Source: OMOG01 sp041485845 (GTDB lineage Bacteria; Acidobacteriota; Terriglobia; Bryobacterales; Bryobacteraceae). Taken from it: a DNA stretch of 9,812 bases. Below the pieces are notes generated by a model. That model saw only the letters and a program-made list of their open reading frames with translations, had not been told where the DNA came from and did not search any database. Location of the stretch: contig JBGPKH010000323.1 in the NCBI GenBank assembly GCA_041485845.1, positions 1 through 9,812 on the forward strand. The letters run 5' to 3'. The position numbers and the translations under genes are program-made. Positions 1-7,027 of this stretch are shown here, in pieces (position 1 is the first letter of the stretch; each line of letters starts with the position of its first letter).

Positions 1-99
1 CTCCGTTCCCAGCGCCCTCTTCAACTCAGGCATGGTAGCGATCTTGCTCCGCCGCAGCGCCTTCGCCAGATCATCAGCATGGAAGGATTCAGTTCTCAT
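1..99 (-). CDS. Partial small probable winged-helix DNA-binding protein (N-terminus only)
   Basis: Reading leftwards from an ATG at 97-99 gives 33 residues without a stop, beginning MRTESFHADDLAKALRRSKI and continuing ATMPELKRALGTE to the window edge. The helix-rich pattern (DLAKALRR, then a T-x-x-ELK-x-ALG segment) resembles the first part of small winged helix-turn-helix proteins common in acidobacteria and planctomycetes, in which a first helix pair precedes a recognition segment. The recognition segment itself lies outside the window, so DNA binding is inferred. No strong ribosome binding site precedes the ATG. Instead, a 13-nt-arm imperfect inverted repeat ends 4 bases before the start codon, a position that would suit an operator or a leader hairpin. 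A random ORF of this size is possible, but the composition and family resemblance argue for a real gene. Confidence 0.55.
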   Translation of the reverse strand, partial: MRTESFHADDLAKALRRSKIATMPELKRALGTE

Positions 100-428
100 A
101 ATGTTAGAAGTCTACCTTCAGAATCGCTCTTCAAGTAGAACTCTAACAAAATAACGAGCCTATGTCCAATCTACGACCTGACGGTCCAGACCCCTGCCAA
201 TATTGATATTCAGCGATCACGGCTTGTCTGGGCCGAAGAGCCCTAGAGAATGACCAAACTGCAAGACCTGCGCCTTACCATCTGATCTTGTTTTTGGGCC
301 GTCGCTTATCTAACGAATTGTATCTTATTCCAACCAGGAAGTGGGATAATCAGGCACTAAGAAACGTTCAGGAAGGCGATCCGATGGAAGCGCGCCCAGC
401 ATCTCGCGGCAACGGCCCATCAGGCCGC
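100..428. other. Intergenic region without a recognisable gene
   Basis: Apart from the inverted repeat at 103-147, nothing convincing is seen here. The left part is clearly richer in A and T than the surrounding genes, as expected for a region between the 3' end of one minus-strand unit and the promoter of the next. On the minus strand a TTGGAC (near 161-156), 17 bases before TTAGAG, is too poor a match to call a promoter. No clear stem plus T-run terminator follows the stop codon at 429. The plus-strand reading frame that crosses from 288 shows no family resemblance and runs antisense to better genes. Confidence 0.5.
103..147. repeat. Imperfect inverted repeat upstream of the edge gene
   Basis: The arms gttagaagtctac (103-115) and gtagaactctaac (135-147) are inverted copies matching at 11 of 13 positions, separated by 19 bases. 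In the transcript of the minus-strand gene starting at 99, the downstream arm lies almost against the start codon. It could be an operator for that probable DNA-binding protein, or an RNA hairpin limiting its translation. The pairing is seen directly; the role is inferred. Confidence 0.4.
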
Positions 429-710
429 TCACGCTTCGGGCACGCCTTCCGTGGACCCCAAATACGGCTTGTAGCCATGGCGCTGCATGATGTCGTGCGC
501 GGCGTCGACCGCTTTGGGGAGCACATAGAAGAACGCGCCCGCCCGCACCGAACGGAAGACCACACCCCCGCGGTACTCGTCGGCCTCTACCCCGTAGTCC
601 AGCCCCGATTCGGTGAAGATGGATTCCAGGCGCAGGGCGTCCTTCAGCTTTTTTGCGATGTAGACGAGAACCGGATCTTTGCCTTCGAAGTACGACGCCT
701 CCTGCCTCAT
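429..710 (-). CDS. Small DUF2007-like putative signal-transducing protein
   Basis: A 93-residue soluble protein. It begins MRQEASYFEGKDPVLVYIAK and continues with the pattern KLKDALRLESIFTESGLDYGV, then EADEYRGGV and FFYVLPKAVDAAHDIMQRHGY. The order beta-strand, helix with a 'shift/age-like' LxxxGLxYxV motif, strand, helix is that of the small DUF2007-type (putative prokaryotic signal-transducing) ferredoxin-fold proteins, for which no reaction is established. The start is chosen at 710 because GGGAG lies 7 bases upstream and because the ATG overlaps the upstream stop as ATGA (707-710). A longer frame reaching 941 would run through the upstream gene out of frame and has a low-quality Arg/Pro-rich translation. 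It is probably translationally coupled to the membrane protein before it. Family assignment is moderately sure; function is unknown. Confidence 0.75.
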   Translation of the reverse strand: MRQEASYFEGKDPVLVYIAKKLKDALRLESIFTESGLDYGVEADEYRGGVVFRSVRAGAFFYVLPKAVDAAHDIMQRHGYKPYLGSTEGVPEA

Positions 711-1081
711 GGTCTGCTCCCGAGACTGCCGCCGAGGGCGCCGCCCAGCACCCGGCCGAGGTTCGAGGCCGTGAATATCCACCGGAAGGGCGCGGCACCG
801 GCTACGACTACCGAAAGGTCGATCAGAGCCGCCATCAGGCCGATGAGTAGACCGTGGAGCACCTGCCTCCCGGTTAGTGACCGCGCCACCCACCAGCCCG
901 CCAGCAGGCACATACACGAGCCGGCGATTGGACCAATCCACTGGCCGAGCCGTTCGGCGTAGGCCTGCGCGGCCGCCGGCTCCCTGGGGCCGAAAACTGC
1001 GACTGCGGCGACCGGCAGAATAATTGGAATCGCCTCGGCGATTATCGCCGCGACGAGAACCCGAACCAGGCGAAAAGGCAC
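707..1081 (-). CDS. Small multi-pass membrane protein of unknown function
   Basis: About 124 residues with four likely membrane segments: residues 5-30 (RVLVAAIIAEAIPIILPVAA), about 44-62 (GPIAGSCMCLLAGWWVA), about 69-92 (LLIGLMAALIDLSVVVAG), and a Gly-rich C-terminal segment about 102-118 (LGRVLGGALGG). I do not recognise the family. The GTG start at 1081 is chosen because a GGAG sits 8 bases upstream and the protein then opens with a short basic stretch followed directly by the first membrane helix. A TTG at 1153 with AGGA 8 bases upstream would add 24 residues and cannot be excluded. The stop overlaps the start of the DUF2007-like gene by four bases, so the two form one transcription unit and may act together, for example as a membrane anchor and its soluble partner (inference). 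Confidence 0.65.
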   Translation of the reverse strand: MPFRLVRVLVAAIIAEAIPIILPVAAVAVFGPREPAAAQAYAERLGQWIGPIAGSCMCLLAGWWVARSLTGRQVLHGLLIGLMAALIDLSVVVAGAAPFRWIFTASNLGRVLGGALGGSLGSRP

Positions 1082-1186
1082 TCTCGGCACTCCAGGCTTC
1101 CCACAGTAGATCACACTTCGGACGGAGTGCGGACCCAAGGAGAAGTTCCGCAACAGTACTGTCCTAGTACGCGAGGGGCTTCCCCC

Positions 1187-1742
1187 TCAGACGAAATCGG
1201 TCCATGATTGCGTTACGGCTCTGCTCGGTCGTCCAACCGGTTTGACATCCTCCTGAACCGTCCGGGGCCGTTCTCCTTGGAAATTGGCGAGCCAATCTCC
1301 TCCAGCCGGGGCGACTCCGCGTCCGCCCCGGCTTCTTTTTGGCCCCAGCCTTTGCCCAAGGCTTTCAGTTTCTTTCGGCGCCACGAGCCGCCACGCCTGG
1401 TGTACATGAGTCAACAACTCGGCATCGCCTATGCGATCGAGCTCGATACCCACCCATCCGCGCACGCCCACATACGGAGGGTAGAAGAACTTCTCGGGCC
1501 ACGTGCTCACCAGCATCGCCTGCGCACCGGGCGGCGCGGGGATCCACACCGCGAGGCGCCCGTCGTTGTGGTGGTTGTTGGCGAACATGACAAACACCTT
1601 TTTGCGCACGAAGCCGTTTTGCGCACGAAGCCGTTTTGCGCACGAAGAAGGTGGGCTCGCCGTGTGAGATTTTTTCCGTCGTCTCGGGAAAGGCGGCACA
1701 GATTCGGCGCACCCGGCTCAGGTGCTGTTCGGCTGATTCCAT
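1187..1742 (-). pseudogene. MmcQ/YjbR-family (DUF419) protein, frameshifted by a 34-bp tandem expansion
   Basis: From the ATG at 1742 (GGAGGG 9 bases upstream) the frame reads MESAEQHLSRVRRICAAFPE, then TTEKISHGEPTFFVRK, the typical MmcQ/YjbR opening (phenylalanine-proline-x-TTEK, HGxPTF, FxVxKK). It then falls out of frame. In the next frame the rest of the domain continues: KKVFVMFANNHHNDGRLAVW, LVSTWPEKFFYPPYVG, GWVGIELD and AWRLVAPK. Between the halves, a 17-bp unit is present 2.8 times (1600-1647). Removing two units (34 bp) restores VRKKVF exactly. A second lesion is likely near 1371-1376, where dropping one A would turn PKETES into PKKLKAL; the remaining tail to 1187 looks like readthrough. 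Family members are about 115 residues with a DNA-binding-like double-wing fold; some are linked to DNA-damage responses, but their activity is poorly known. Confidence 0.8.
1600..1647. repeat. 17-bp tandem repeat, 2.8 copies, inside the MmcQ-like gene
   Basis: The unit ttttgcgcacgaagccg occurs at 1600-1616 and 1617-1633, followed by 14 matching bases at 1634-1647. The copies are identical, which points to a recent duplication. Two extra units add 34 bp, which is not a multiple of three and shifts the host gene's frame. Confidence 0.95.
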
Positions 1743-1810
1743 CGGCGCGGGCCCTCCGTATTGCCTTAATATCGTATGCGAAATGCGGTGTGACGCGGGG
1801 CGCCGCGAGC

Positions 1811-1830
1811 GTCGGGAAGTGTCGGGAAGT
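1811..1830. repeat. 10-bp perfect tandem duplication
   Basis: The 10-mer gtcgggaagt occurs twice in a row at 1811-1820 and 1821-1830, in the short region between the divergent MmcQ-like relic and the kinase gene. It lies about 30 bases upstream of the proposed kinase -10 element. It could be a slippage product, as with the 17-bp repeat nearby, or a tandem binding site; nothing in the sequence decides. Confidence 0.7.
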
Positions 1831-1858
1831 GAGCGAGCGTCCGCGCAGGGCTCATCTA

Positions 1859-1867
1859 TGCGATAAT
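1859..1867 (+). promoter_or_regulatory. Extended -10-like promoter element for the kinase gene
   Basis: TGCGATAAT fits the extended -10 form TGn followed by a 5-of-6 match to TATAAT. No good -35 is seen 17 bases upstream (gtccgc). A transcript starting about 7 bases downstream would have a leader of only about 9-10 bases before the ATG at 1883, consistent with the absence of a Shine-Dalgarno sequence there. Confidence 0.45.
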
Positions 1868-1882
1868 CCACAGCAACTCACT

Positions 1883-4564
1883 ATGGCCGGCCGAAGCCTG
1901 GCTCACTATGACATCATCGAAAAGCTGGGCGAGGGCGGCATGGGAGTTGTCTACAAAGCCCGCGATAACCGCCTCAACCGCCTGGCCGCTCTCAAAGTTC
2001 TCCCGCCCGGCAAGATGGCCGATGAAAGCCGACGCTCCCGATTCATTCTGGAAGCCCAGGCCGCCTCTGCACTGAACCATCCCAACATCGTCACCATTTA
2101 CGGAATCGACCGCGATGCGGGCGCCGACTTCATCGCGATGGAGTTCATCGCCGGCCGCACCCTCGATGCGGTGATCGGCCGCCACGGTCTGAAACTCAAC
2201 GAGACGCTGAAATACGCCATCCAGATTGCCGATGCGCTCGCCGCCGCCCCCGGCGCAGGCATCGTGCATCGCGACCTCAAGCCCGGCAACATCATGGTCA
2301 CGGACACCGGCGCCGTGAAGGTCCTGGATTTCGGCCTCGCGAAGCTCACCGAGACTGCCCAGCCGCACGACGCGGCCACCCGCACGCTCAAGCCCGCCGC
2401 GCTCACCGAAGGAGGCGCCGTGCTCGGAACCGTCGCCTACATGTCGCCCGAGCAGGCCGAGGGCAAGCCGGTGGATGCCCGGAGCGACATCTTTTCATTC
2501 GGTAGCGTGCTCTATGAAATGGTCGCCGGCCGGTGTCCCTTCCAGGGCGATTCGAAGATGTCCATCATCACCGCCGTTCTGCGGGACGAACCCAAACCCC
2601 TGAGCGAGTCCGGTGAATCGGCGCCGCGCGATCTCCAGAAGATCGTCGCGCGCTGTCTGCGGAAGGATGCCGCCCGCCGCTTCCAGCACATGGACGACGT
2701 GAAGGTGGCCCTCGAGGAGTTGAAGGAGGAGTCGGATTCCGGCCGGCTGGTGGACGCCGGGCGGCCCGCTCCGCCCGCGCCCCGCCGCTCGCGGCTGATC
2801 TACGGAGCGCTGGCGGTGGGCGGGCTGGCGCTCCTCATTGTGGCGGCATCCCTATGGAACTCCCGGCAGCCCACCGAAACCCCGTCGCTTTCGGTACGCC
2901 AATTGACTCAGGATACGGGATTTACCACCACTGCAACCATCTCATCCGATGGAAAACTCGTGGCATTTGTCTCAGACCGTGCGGGAGAAGGGGTTTCGGA
3001 TCTTTGGGTGCAGCAAGTCAGCGCCGGCGCCCAGCCGATCCGACTAACTCACAAGGAGGGAAGTCTGTGGCCCTCGTTCTCCCCCGATAGCAGCCAGATC
3101 GTGTTCTGGTCCCCCAGGGATGTTGGCGGTATCTACGTGATTCCCGCGCTGGGCGGTGAGCAGCGATTGCTCCTTCGAGGAAACGTCATGCGTCCGCGAT
3201 TCTCCCCCGACGGCCGCGTGGTCGTGACGGGCCACACCCTTAACCTGGGCCCCGGGAGTTTGACAGTGGTTCCTGTAGCCGGCGGGGCGCCCCGCCCCCT
3301 GGCCGAGCAATTCTACCGAGCCTTCACTCCAGTCTGGTCCCCGGACGGCAGGAAGATTCTGTTCGCTGGCCAACGAGAAGCGAGCGCCGCGCCCGATTGG
3401 TGGGTAATCCCGGCCGAAGGCGGCACGGCGGTACAAACCGGCGCCGCGGCGGTTCTTCCGAAAGCGCAGGGCCAGTTTCCACCGGAACCCGCAGATTGGA
3501 TCGACAACCAGGTTCTCTATTCCGATGGAAGCCTCTGGCGGATTCCTATCTCGATCGCCACCGGGAAAATCACCGGCCAGCCGCACCGGCTTACCAGCGG
3601 ATCAGGCACGGAATCGGCGCCTCGCGCGACTGCCGGCGGTAACGGCGGCTCCTGGCGGATCGTTTTCACGGGATCCCGCCAAACGTCACAACTGTGGAGC
3701 CTCGCGATCGACGACAAGACCGGAAAACCGATCCGTGAACCCGCCAAGCTGTTTACCGATGCAGCGGTTCGGAACACTCCTTCGCTATCCAGCGACGGCT
3801 CGCGGCTGGTATATGTTCGTCGCGGCCCGGAGGGATTCTCGGTCCGGCTCCGCGAAATGAGGACGGGGGTTGAGACCACGGTGCTCGAATCCCGCGTTAG
3901 CGTGCGCGCCAGAATCTCTCCCGATGGGCAGGCCACGGCCATCAATCCGTCCCAAGCCGAAGGCGAGACGGCGATCGACTTATACTCGCCCGGGGCCAGT
4001 CAGCCGCGCCGGCTTTGCACCACGTGCGGTCTGATTTATGACTGGGCTCCGGACGGCAAGCAGATCCTGTTCCGCTCCGGCCAGCCGATGCGCTTCTCGA
4101 CGATCGATGTGGCTGCCGGCCGGCAGACGGTGATTCTCTCTCATACCCAACACGCCATTGCCGGGGCGGAATACTCTTCCGACGGCCGCTGGCTGGTGTT
4201 TCATTTCGCTCCAACCGATTCCCAACGCGGTTTATTCGTTGCCCCCGCGAGAGATGGAACGGCCGCACCCGAGAGCGAATGGATTTCGATCGGTAATCGC
4301 CCGGGAACCTACAGCCGGCCTTGGTGGTCCCACGATGGCAACCGGCTTTATTTCCTGTTCGGCGTCGAAGGCCGGACGGGCCTCTGGACGCAACGCCTTG
4401 ACCCGGCTGCCAAGCGGCCCGTGGGCGAACCGTTCGTAATCTACCACCCGCAAGACGAACGCTTCCAGATGGGCGCCAGCGCGGAGTTCGGTCCCGGCGT
4501 GGGCCCTAACCTGGTGATCTTTCCGATTACCGAGCGCACCGGGAATATCTGGATCGCCGAGTAG
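1883..4564 (+). CDS. Membrane-anchored Ser/Thr protein kinase with C-terminal TolB/WD40-like beta-propeller
   Basis: An 893-residue Hanks-type kinase. Kinase domain about residues 9-275: Gly loop GEGGMG (16-21), ATP-binding Lys38 in ALKVL, helix-C Glu57, catalytic HRDLKPGN (129-136; an RD kinase), DFG (149-151), SPE in place of APE (188-190), and SDIFSFG (201-207). A Pro/Arg-rich linker follows, then one membrane helix at about 305-325 (LIYGALAVGGLALLIVAASL). From about 335 to the end lies a propeller with repeated (F/W/I)SxDG strands, e.g. ISSDGKLVAF, FSPDGRVVV, WSPDGRKILF, WAPDGKQILF, YSSDGRWLVF, WSHDGNRLYF. All key catalytic residues are present, so an active kinase sensing through an extracytoplasmic propeller is likely; ligand and substrates are unknown. 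The ATG at 1883 is chosen because the domain begins at HYDIIEKLGEGG; the frame is open upstream to 1208, but that part is antisense to the MmcQ-like relic and has no domain character. It lacks a clear ribosome binding site. It ends 8 bases from the convergent CoA-binding gene. Confidence 0.95.
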   Translation: MAGRSLAHYDIIEKLGEGGMGVVYKARDNRLNRLAALKVLPPGKMADESRRSRFILEAQAASALNHPNIVTIYGIDRDAGADFIAMEFIAGRTLDAVIGRHGLKLNETLKYAIQIADALAAAPGAGIVHRDLKPGNIMVTDTGAVKVLDFGLAKLTETAQPHDAATRTLKPAALTEGGAVLGTVAYMSPEQAEGKPVDARSDIFSFGSVLYEMVAGRCPFQGDSKMSIITAVLRDEPKPLSESGESAPRDLQKIVARCLRKDAARRFQHMDDVKVALEELKEESDSGRLVDAGRPAPPAPRRSRLIYGALAVGGLALLIVAASLWNSRQPTETPSLSVRQLTQDTGFTTTATISSDGKLVAFVSDRAGEGVSDLWVQQVSAGAQPIRLTHKEGSLWPSFSPDSSQIVFWSPRDVGGIYVIPALGGEQRLLLRGNVMRPRFSPDGRVVVTGHTLNLGPGSLTVVPVAGGAPRPLAEQFYRAFTPVWSPDGRKILFAGQREASAAPDWWVIPAEGGTAVQTGAAAVLPKAQGQFPPEPADWIDNQVLYSDGSLWRIPISIATGKITGQPHRLTSGSGTESAPRATAGGNGGSWRIVFTGSRQTSQLWSLAIDDKTGKPIREPAKLFTDAAVRNTPSLSSDGSRLVYVRRGPEGFSVRLREMRTGVETTVLESRVSVRARISPDGQATAINPSQAEGETAIDLYSPGASQPRRLCTTCGLIYDWAPDGKQILFRSGQPMRFSTIDVAAGRQTVILSHTQHAIAGAEYSSDGRWLVFHFAPTDSQRGLFVAPARDGTAAPESEWISIGNRPGTYSRPWWSHDGNRLYFLFGVEGRTGLWTQRLDPAAKRPVGEPFVIYHPQDERFQMGASAEFGPGVGPNLVIFPITERTGNIWIAE

Positions 4565-4572
4565 GACCCGGT

Positions 4573-5101
4573 TCACTTGCGGCGGCGCGAAGTGATCACC
4601 GCCGTGTTCATGCCGATGGTGTGCAATCCGCCGAAAAAGCGGGCGTGCTCGATCTTCATGCAGCGGTCCATCACCACTTCGAGGCCGGCCGCGCGCGCGC
4701 GATCGGCCGCTTCTTCGTGGATCACGCCGAGTTGCATCCAGACGACCTTGGCGCCGATGGCGATGGCCTCTTCCACGATCGCCGGCACGGCAGCCGGTTC
4801 GCGGAAGATGTCGACCACCTCGACCGGCCCCGGAATCGCGGCCAGCGACGGATAGCTGGTGCGGCCGAGCACCGCGGTTTCCCGTGGATTCACCGGCGCC
4901 ACGTCGTAGCCTTCCGACAGCAGGTAGATGGCCGCGAAGTGGCTCGGGCGGAAGGATTCGAAGACAGCCCGACCATGGCGATGTGACGGTAGCGCTCCAG
5001 GATGCGCAGCCGGTCGAAGGCCGAAAGGGCGAAGCGGCCGTGATTGACGGGCGAGTTTCCACCCACGCCATCGAGCGAAGCGAAGGACACGGAGCACTGG
5101 T

Positions 5102-5105
<4 letters not shown>
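4573..5105 (-). pseudogene. CoA-binding domain protein (YccU-like) with a one-base frameshift
   Basis: The ATG at 5105 (GAGG about 9 bases upstream) opens a frame with RLRILERYRHIAMVGLSSNP, the first strand and nucleotide loop of the CoA-binding Rossmann domain. After SSNP the frame goes wrong. In the neighbouring frame the protein resumes as FRPSHFAAIYLLSEGYDVAP, then VNPRE, SLAAIPGPVEVVDIFREP, KVVWMQLGVIHEEAA and VVMDRCMKIEH to the stop at 4573. Adding one base near 4953-4956 (CC-N-TTCC on the coding strand) joins the halves as SSNPFRPSHF, the family sequence. The repaired protein would be about 177 residues; the usual length is about 140, with about 30 extra at the N-terminus. Such proteins often sit beside metY, as here, where the stop and start overlap as ATGA (5102-5105). 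The lesion may be real or a single-base sequence error; the rest is well conserved, so the inactivation, if real, is recent. Confidence 0.8.
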
Positions 5106-6394
<1,289 letters not shown>

Positions 6395-6448
6395 CTTTTC
6401 AAGGTAACGCAGGGGGCCGGGCTTGGGGTTGGTATGCTTGCAGAAAGG

Positions 6449-6657
6449 ATGAGGCGGCGGGTTCAAGTCCGCTTGCGCGGCATCGTGCGGGGGGTGGGAT
6501 TCCGCCCGTTCGTTTACAACCTGGCGAGGAGGCTCGGCCTGCGCGGCTCCGCGGACTGGGATTTGAGGTGTTCCTGTAATCGAAGGCGCCGCCCAACGAT
6601 GGCGGGATTGCGTTAGGCCAGGCGGCGATTGCGGCGGAGCGGCTGCGGCGAGGGTGA
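6449..6657 (+). pseudogene. hypF: hypF relic: N-terminal and C-terminal ends fused by a large internal deletion
   Basis: From the ATG at 6449 the frame reads MRRRVQVRLRGIVRGVGFRP then FVYNLARRLGLRG, the N-terminal acylphosphatase-like domain of HypF (the RGxVxGVGFRPFV signature). Sense is lost after about 6545. In another frame, GFEVFL (6559-6576), a TAA at 6577 where a His or Gln codon would be expected, and SKAPPNDGGIALGQAAIAAE then RLRRG and a TGA at 6655-6657 reproduce the extreme C-terminus of HypF (compare the GDGGLSLGQ end of E. coli HypF, recalled). Intact HypF is about 750 residues and carbamoylates HypE in making the CN ligands of [NiFe]-hydrogenases. Only about 65 residues remain, so about 2 kb is missing, including the zinc-finger, YrdC-like and Kae1-like parts. 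The junction lies at about 6545-6560. The protein cannot be functional. Confidence 0.8.
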
Positions 6658-6689
6658 GCGGCGCTAGCGGAGCTCGTTCCGCCTGGCAG

Positions 6690-6795
6690 GCCGGGCGCCA
6701 GACCGGCCAGCGGGTCTCTTCGCAAGCCGGTTCCAGGCAAAGAGCAGCGCATCTTTGACCACGCCGGAAAGCGCGCCCAGTCTCAAATCAAGTGC
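6690..6795 (-). pseudogene. hypA: hypA relic: internal fragment of hydrogenase nickel-insertion protein
   Basis: Read leftwards, this stretch gives ALDLRLGALSGVVKDALLFA followed by W (6733-6735). This matches the middle of HypA, where a strand LRLGALSGVV is followed by a helix xALxFAW. Past the Trp the frame is broken: in the next frame EPACEET continues, resembling the E-L-A-C-E-G-T that follows in HypA, and one more missing base would restore a P-L-A-G. The N-terminal nickel-binding MHE and the C-terminal zinc-binding CxxC pairs of HypA are both absent. The fragment lies on the opposite strand to the hypF relic, about 30 bases away. In intact hyp clusters these genes are normally co-directional, so rearrangement is implied. 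The match is short, hence moderate confidence. Confidence 0.55.
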
Positions 6796-6810
6796 AGATT
6801 CTGGTCCATT

Positions 6811-6823
6811 TCGCAATTTGCGA
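6811..6823. repeat. 13-bp perfect palindrome
   Basis: TCGCAATTTGCGA is a perfect 6-base inverted repeat around one central base. A related palindromic core, TTTGCGAAA, occurs at 6925-6933, about 110 bases downstream. Both lie in the gene-free stretch before the toxin/immunity cassette and could be operator half-sites or chance. The hypA relic ends just left of the first one. Confidence 0.35.
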
Positions 6824-6897
6824 TTGCACCGGTCGATGGCCCCACAGAGACCTCTCCGGCGAGTATCGTCGAAGGTAGACCGGTTTTCGTGGCGTTG

Positions 6898-6906
6898 TGG
6901 TACGAT
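6898..6906 (+). promoter_or_regulatory. Possible extended -10-like element upstream of the toxin/immunity cassette
   Basis: TGGTACGAT is a TGn followed by a 4-of-6 match to TATAAT, similar in form to the elements before the kinase and the hydrolase. No convincing -35 precedes it. The next plausible start is the ATG at 7028, so the leader would be about 115 bases. Weak evidence. Confidence 0.2.
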
Positions 6907-7027
6907 ACCCAGGCCTGTGTGCCATTTGCGAAATTCCACTGAATGTTCTGATCCCTTTAGAAGGCACGGTTCGGCTTTTGGGGCGAAGACCAGCAACGAA
7001 AACGAGGCTCTGGCCGGAGCGTTTTTG

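Noticed and set aside
288..962. Plus-strand open frame across the DUF2007-like and membrane protein genes
   Set aside because: It is Arg/Pro-rich, without motifs, and antisense to two better-supported overlapping genes.
1155..1170. agtactgtcctagtac as a terminator or operator
   Set aside because: The arms are only 5 bases, there is no T-run, and the pairing arises from the self-complementary GTAC, so chance is likely.
1208..1882. In-frame N-terminal extension of the kinase by 225 residues
   Set aside because: It lies antisense to the MmcQ-like relic, crosses its tandem repeat, and has no recognisable domain. The kinase fold begins naturally after the ATG at 1883.
4565..4572. Bidirectional terminator between the kinase and the CoA-binding gene
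   Set aside because: Only 8 bases separate the convergent stop codons and no stem-loop with a T-run is visible.
4232..5071. Minus-strand open frame spanning the kinase end and the CoA-binding gene
   Set aside because: It is out of frame with the CoA-binding domain, Arg-rich, and overlaps the kinase 3' end; a shadow frame.
6755..7027. Upstream extension of the toxin-like frame to an ATG at 6755
   Set aside because: The residues before about 6998 look like random translation, start inside the antisense hypA relic, and show no similarity to toxin domains. The stretch is open but not convincingly coding.
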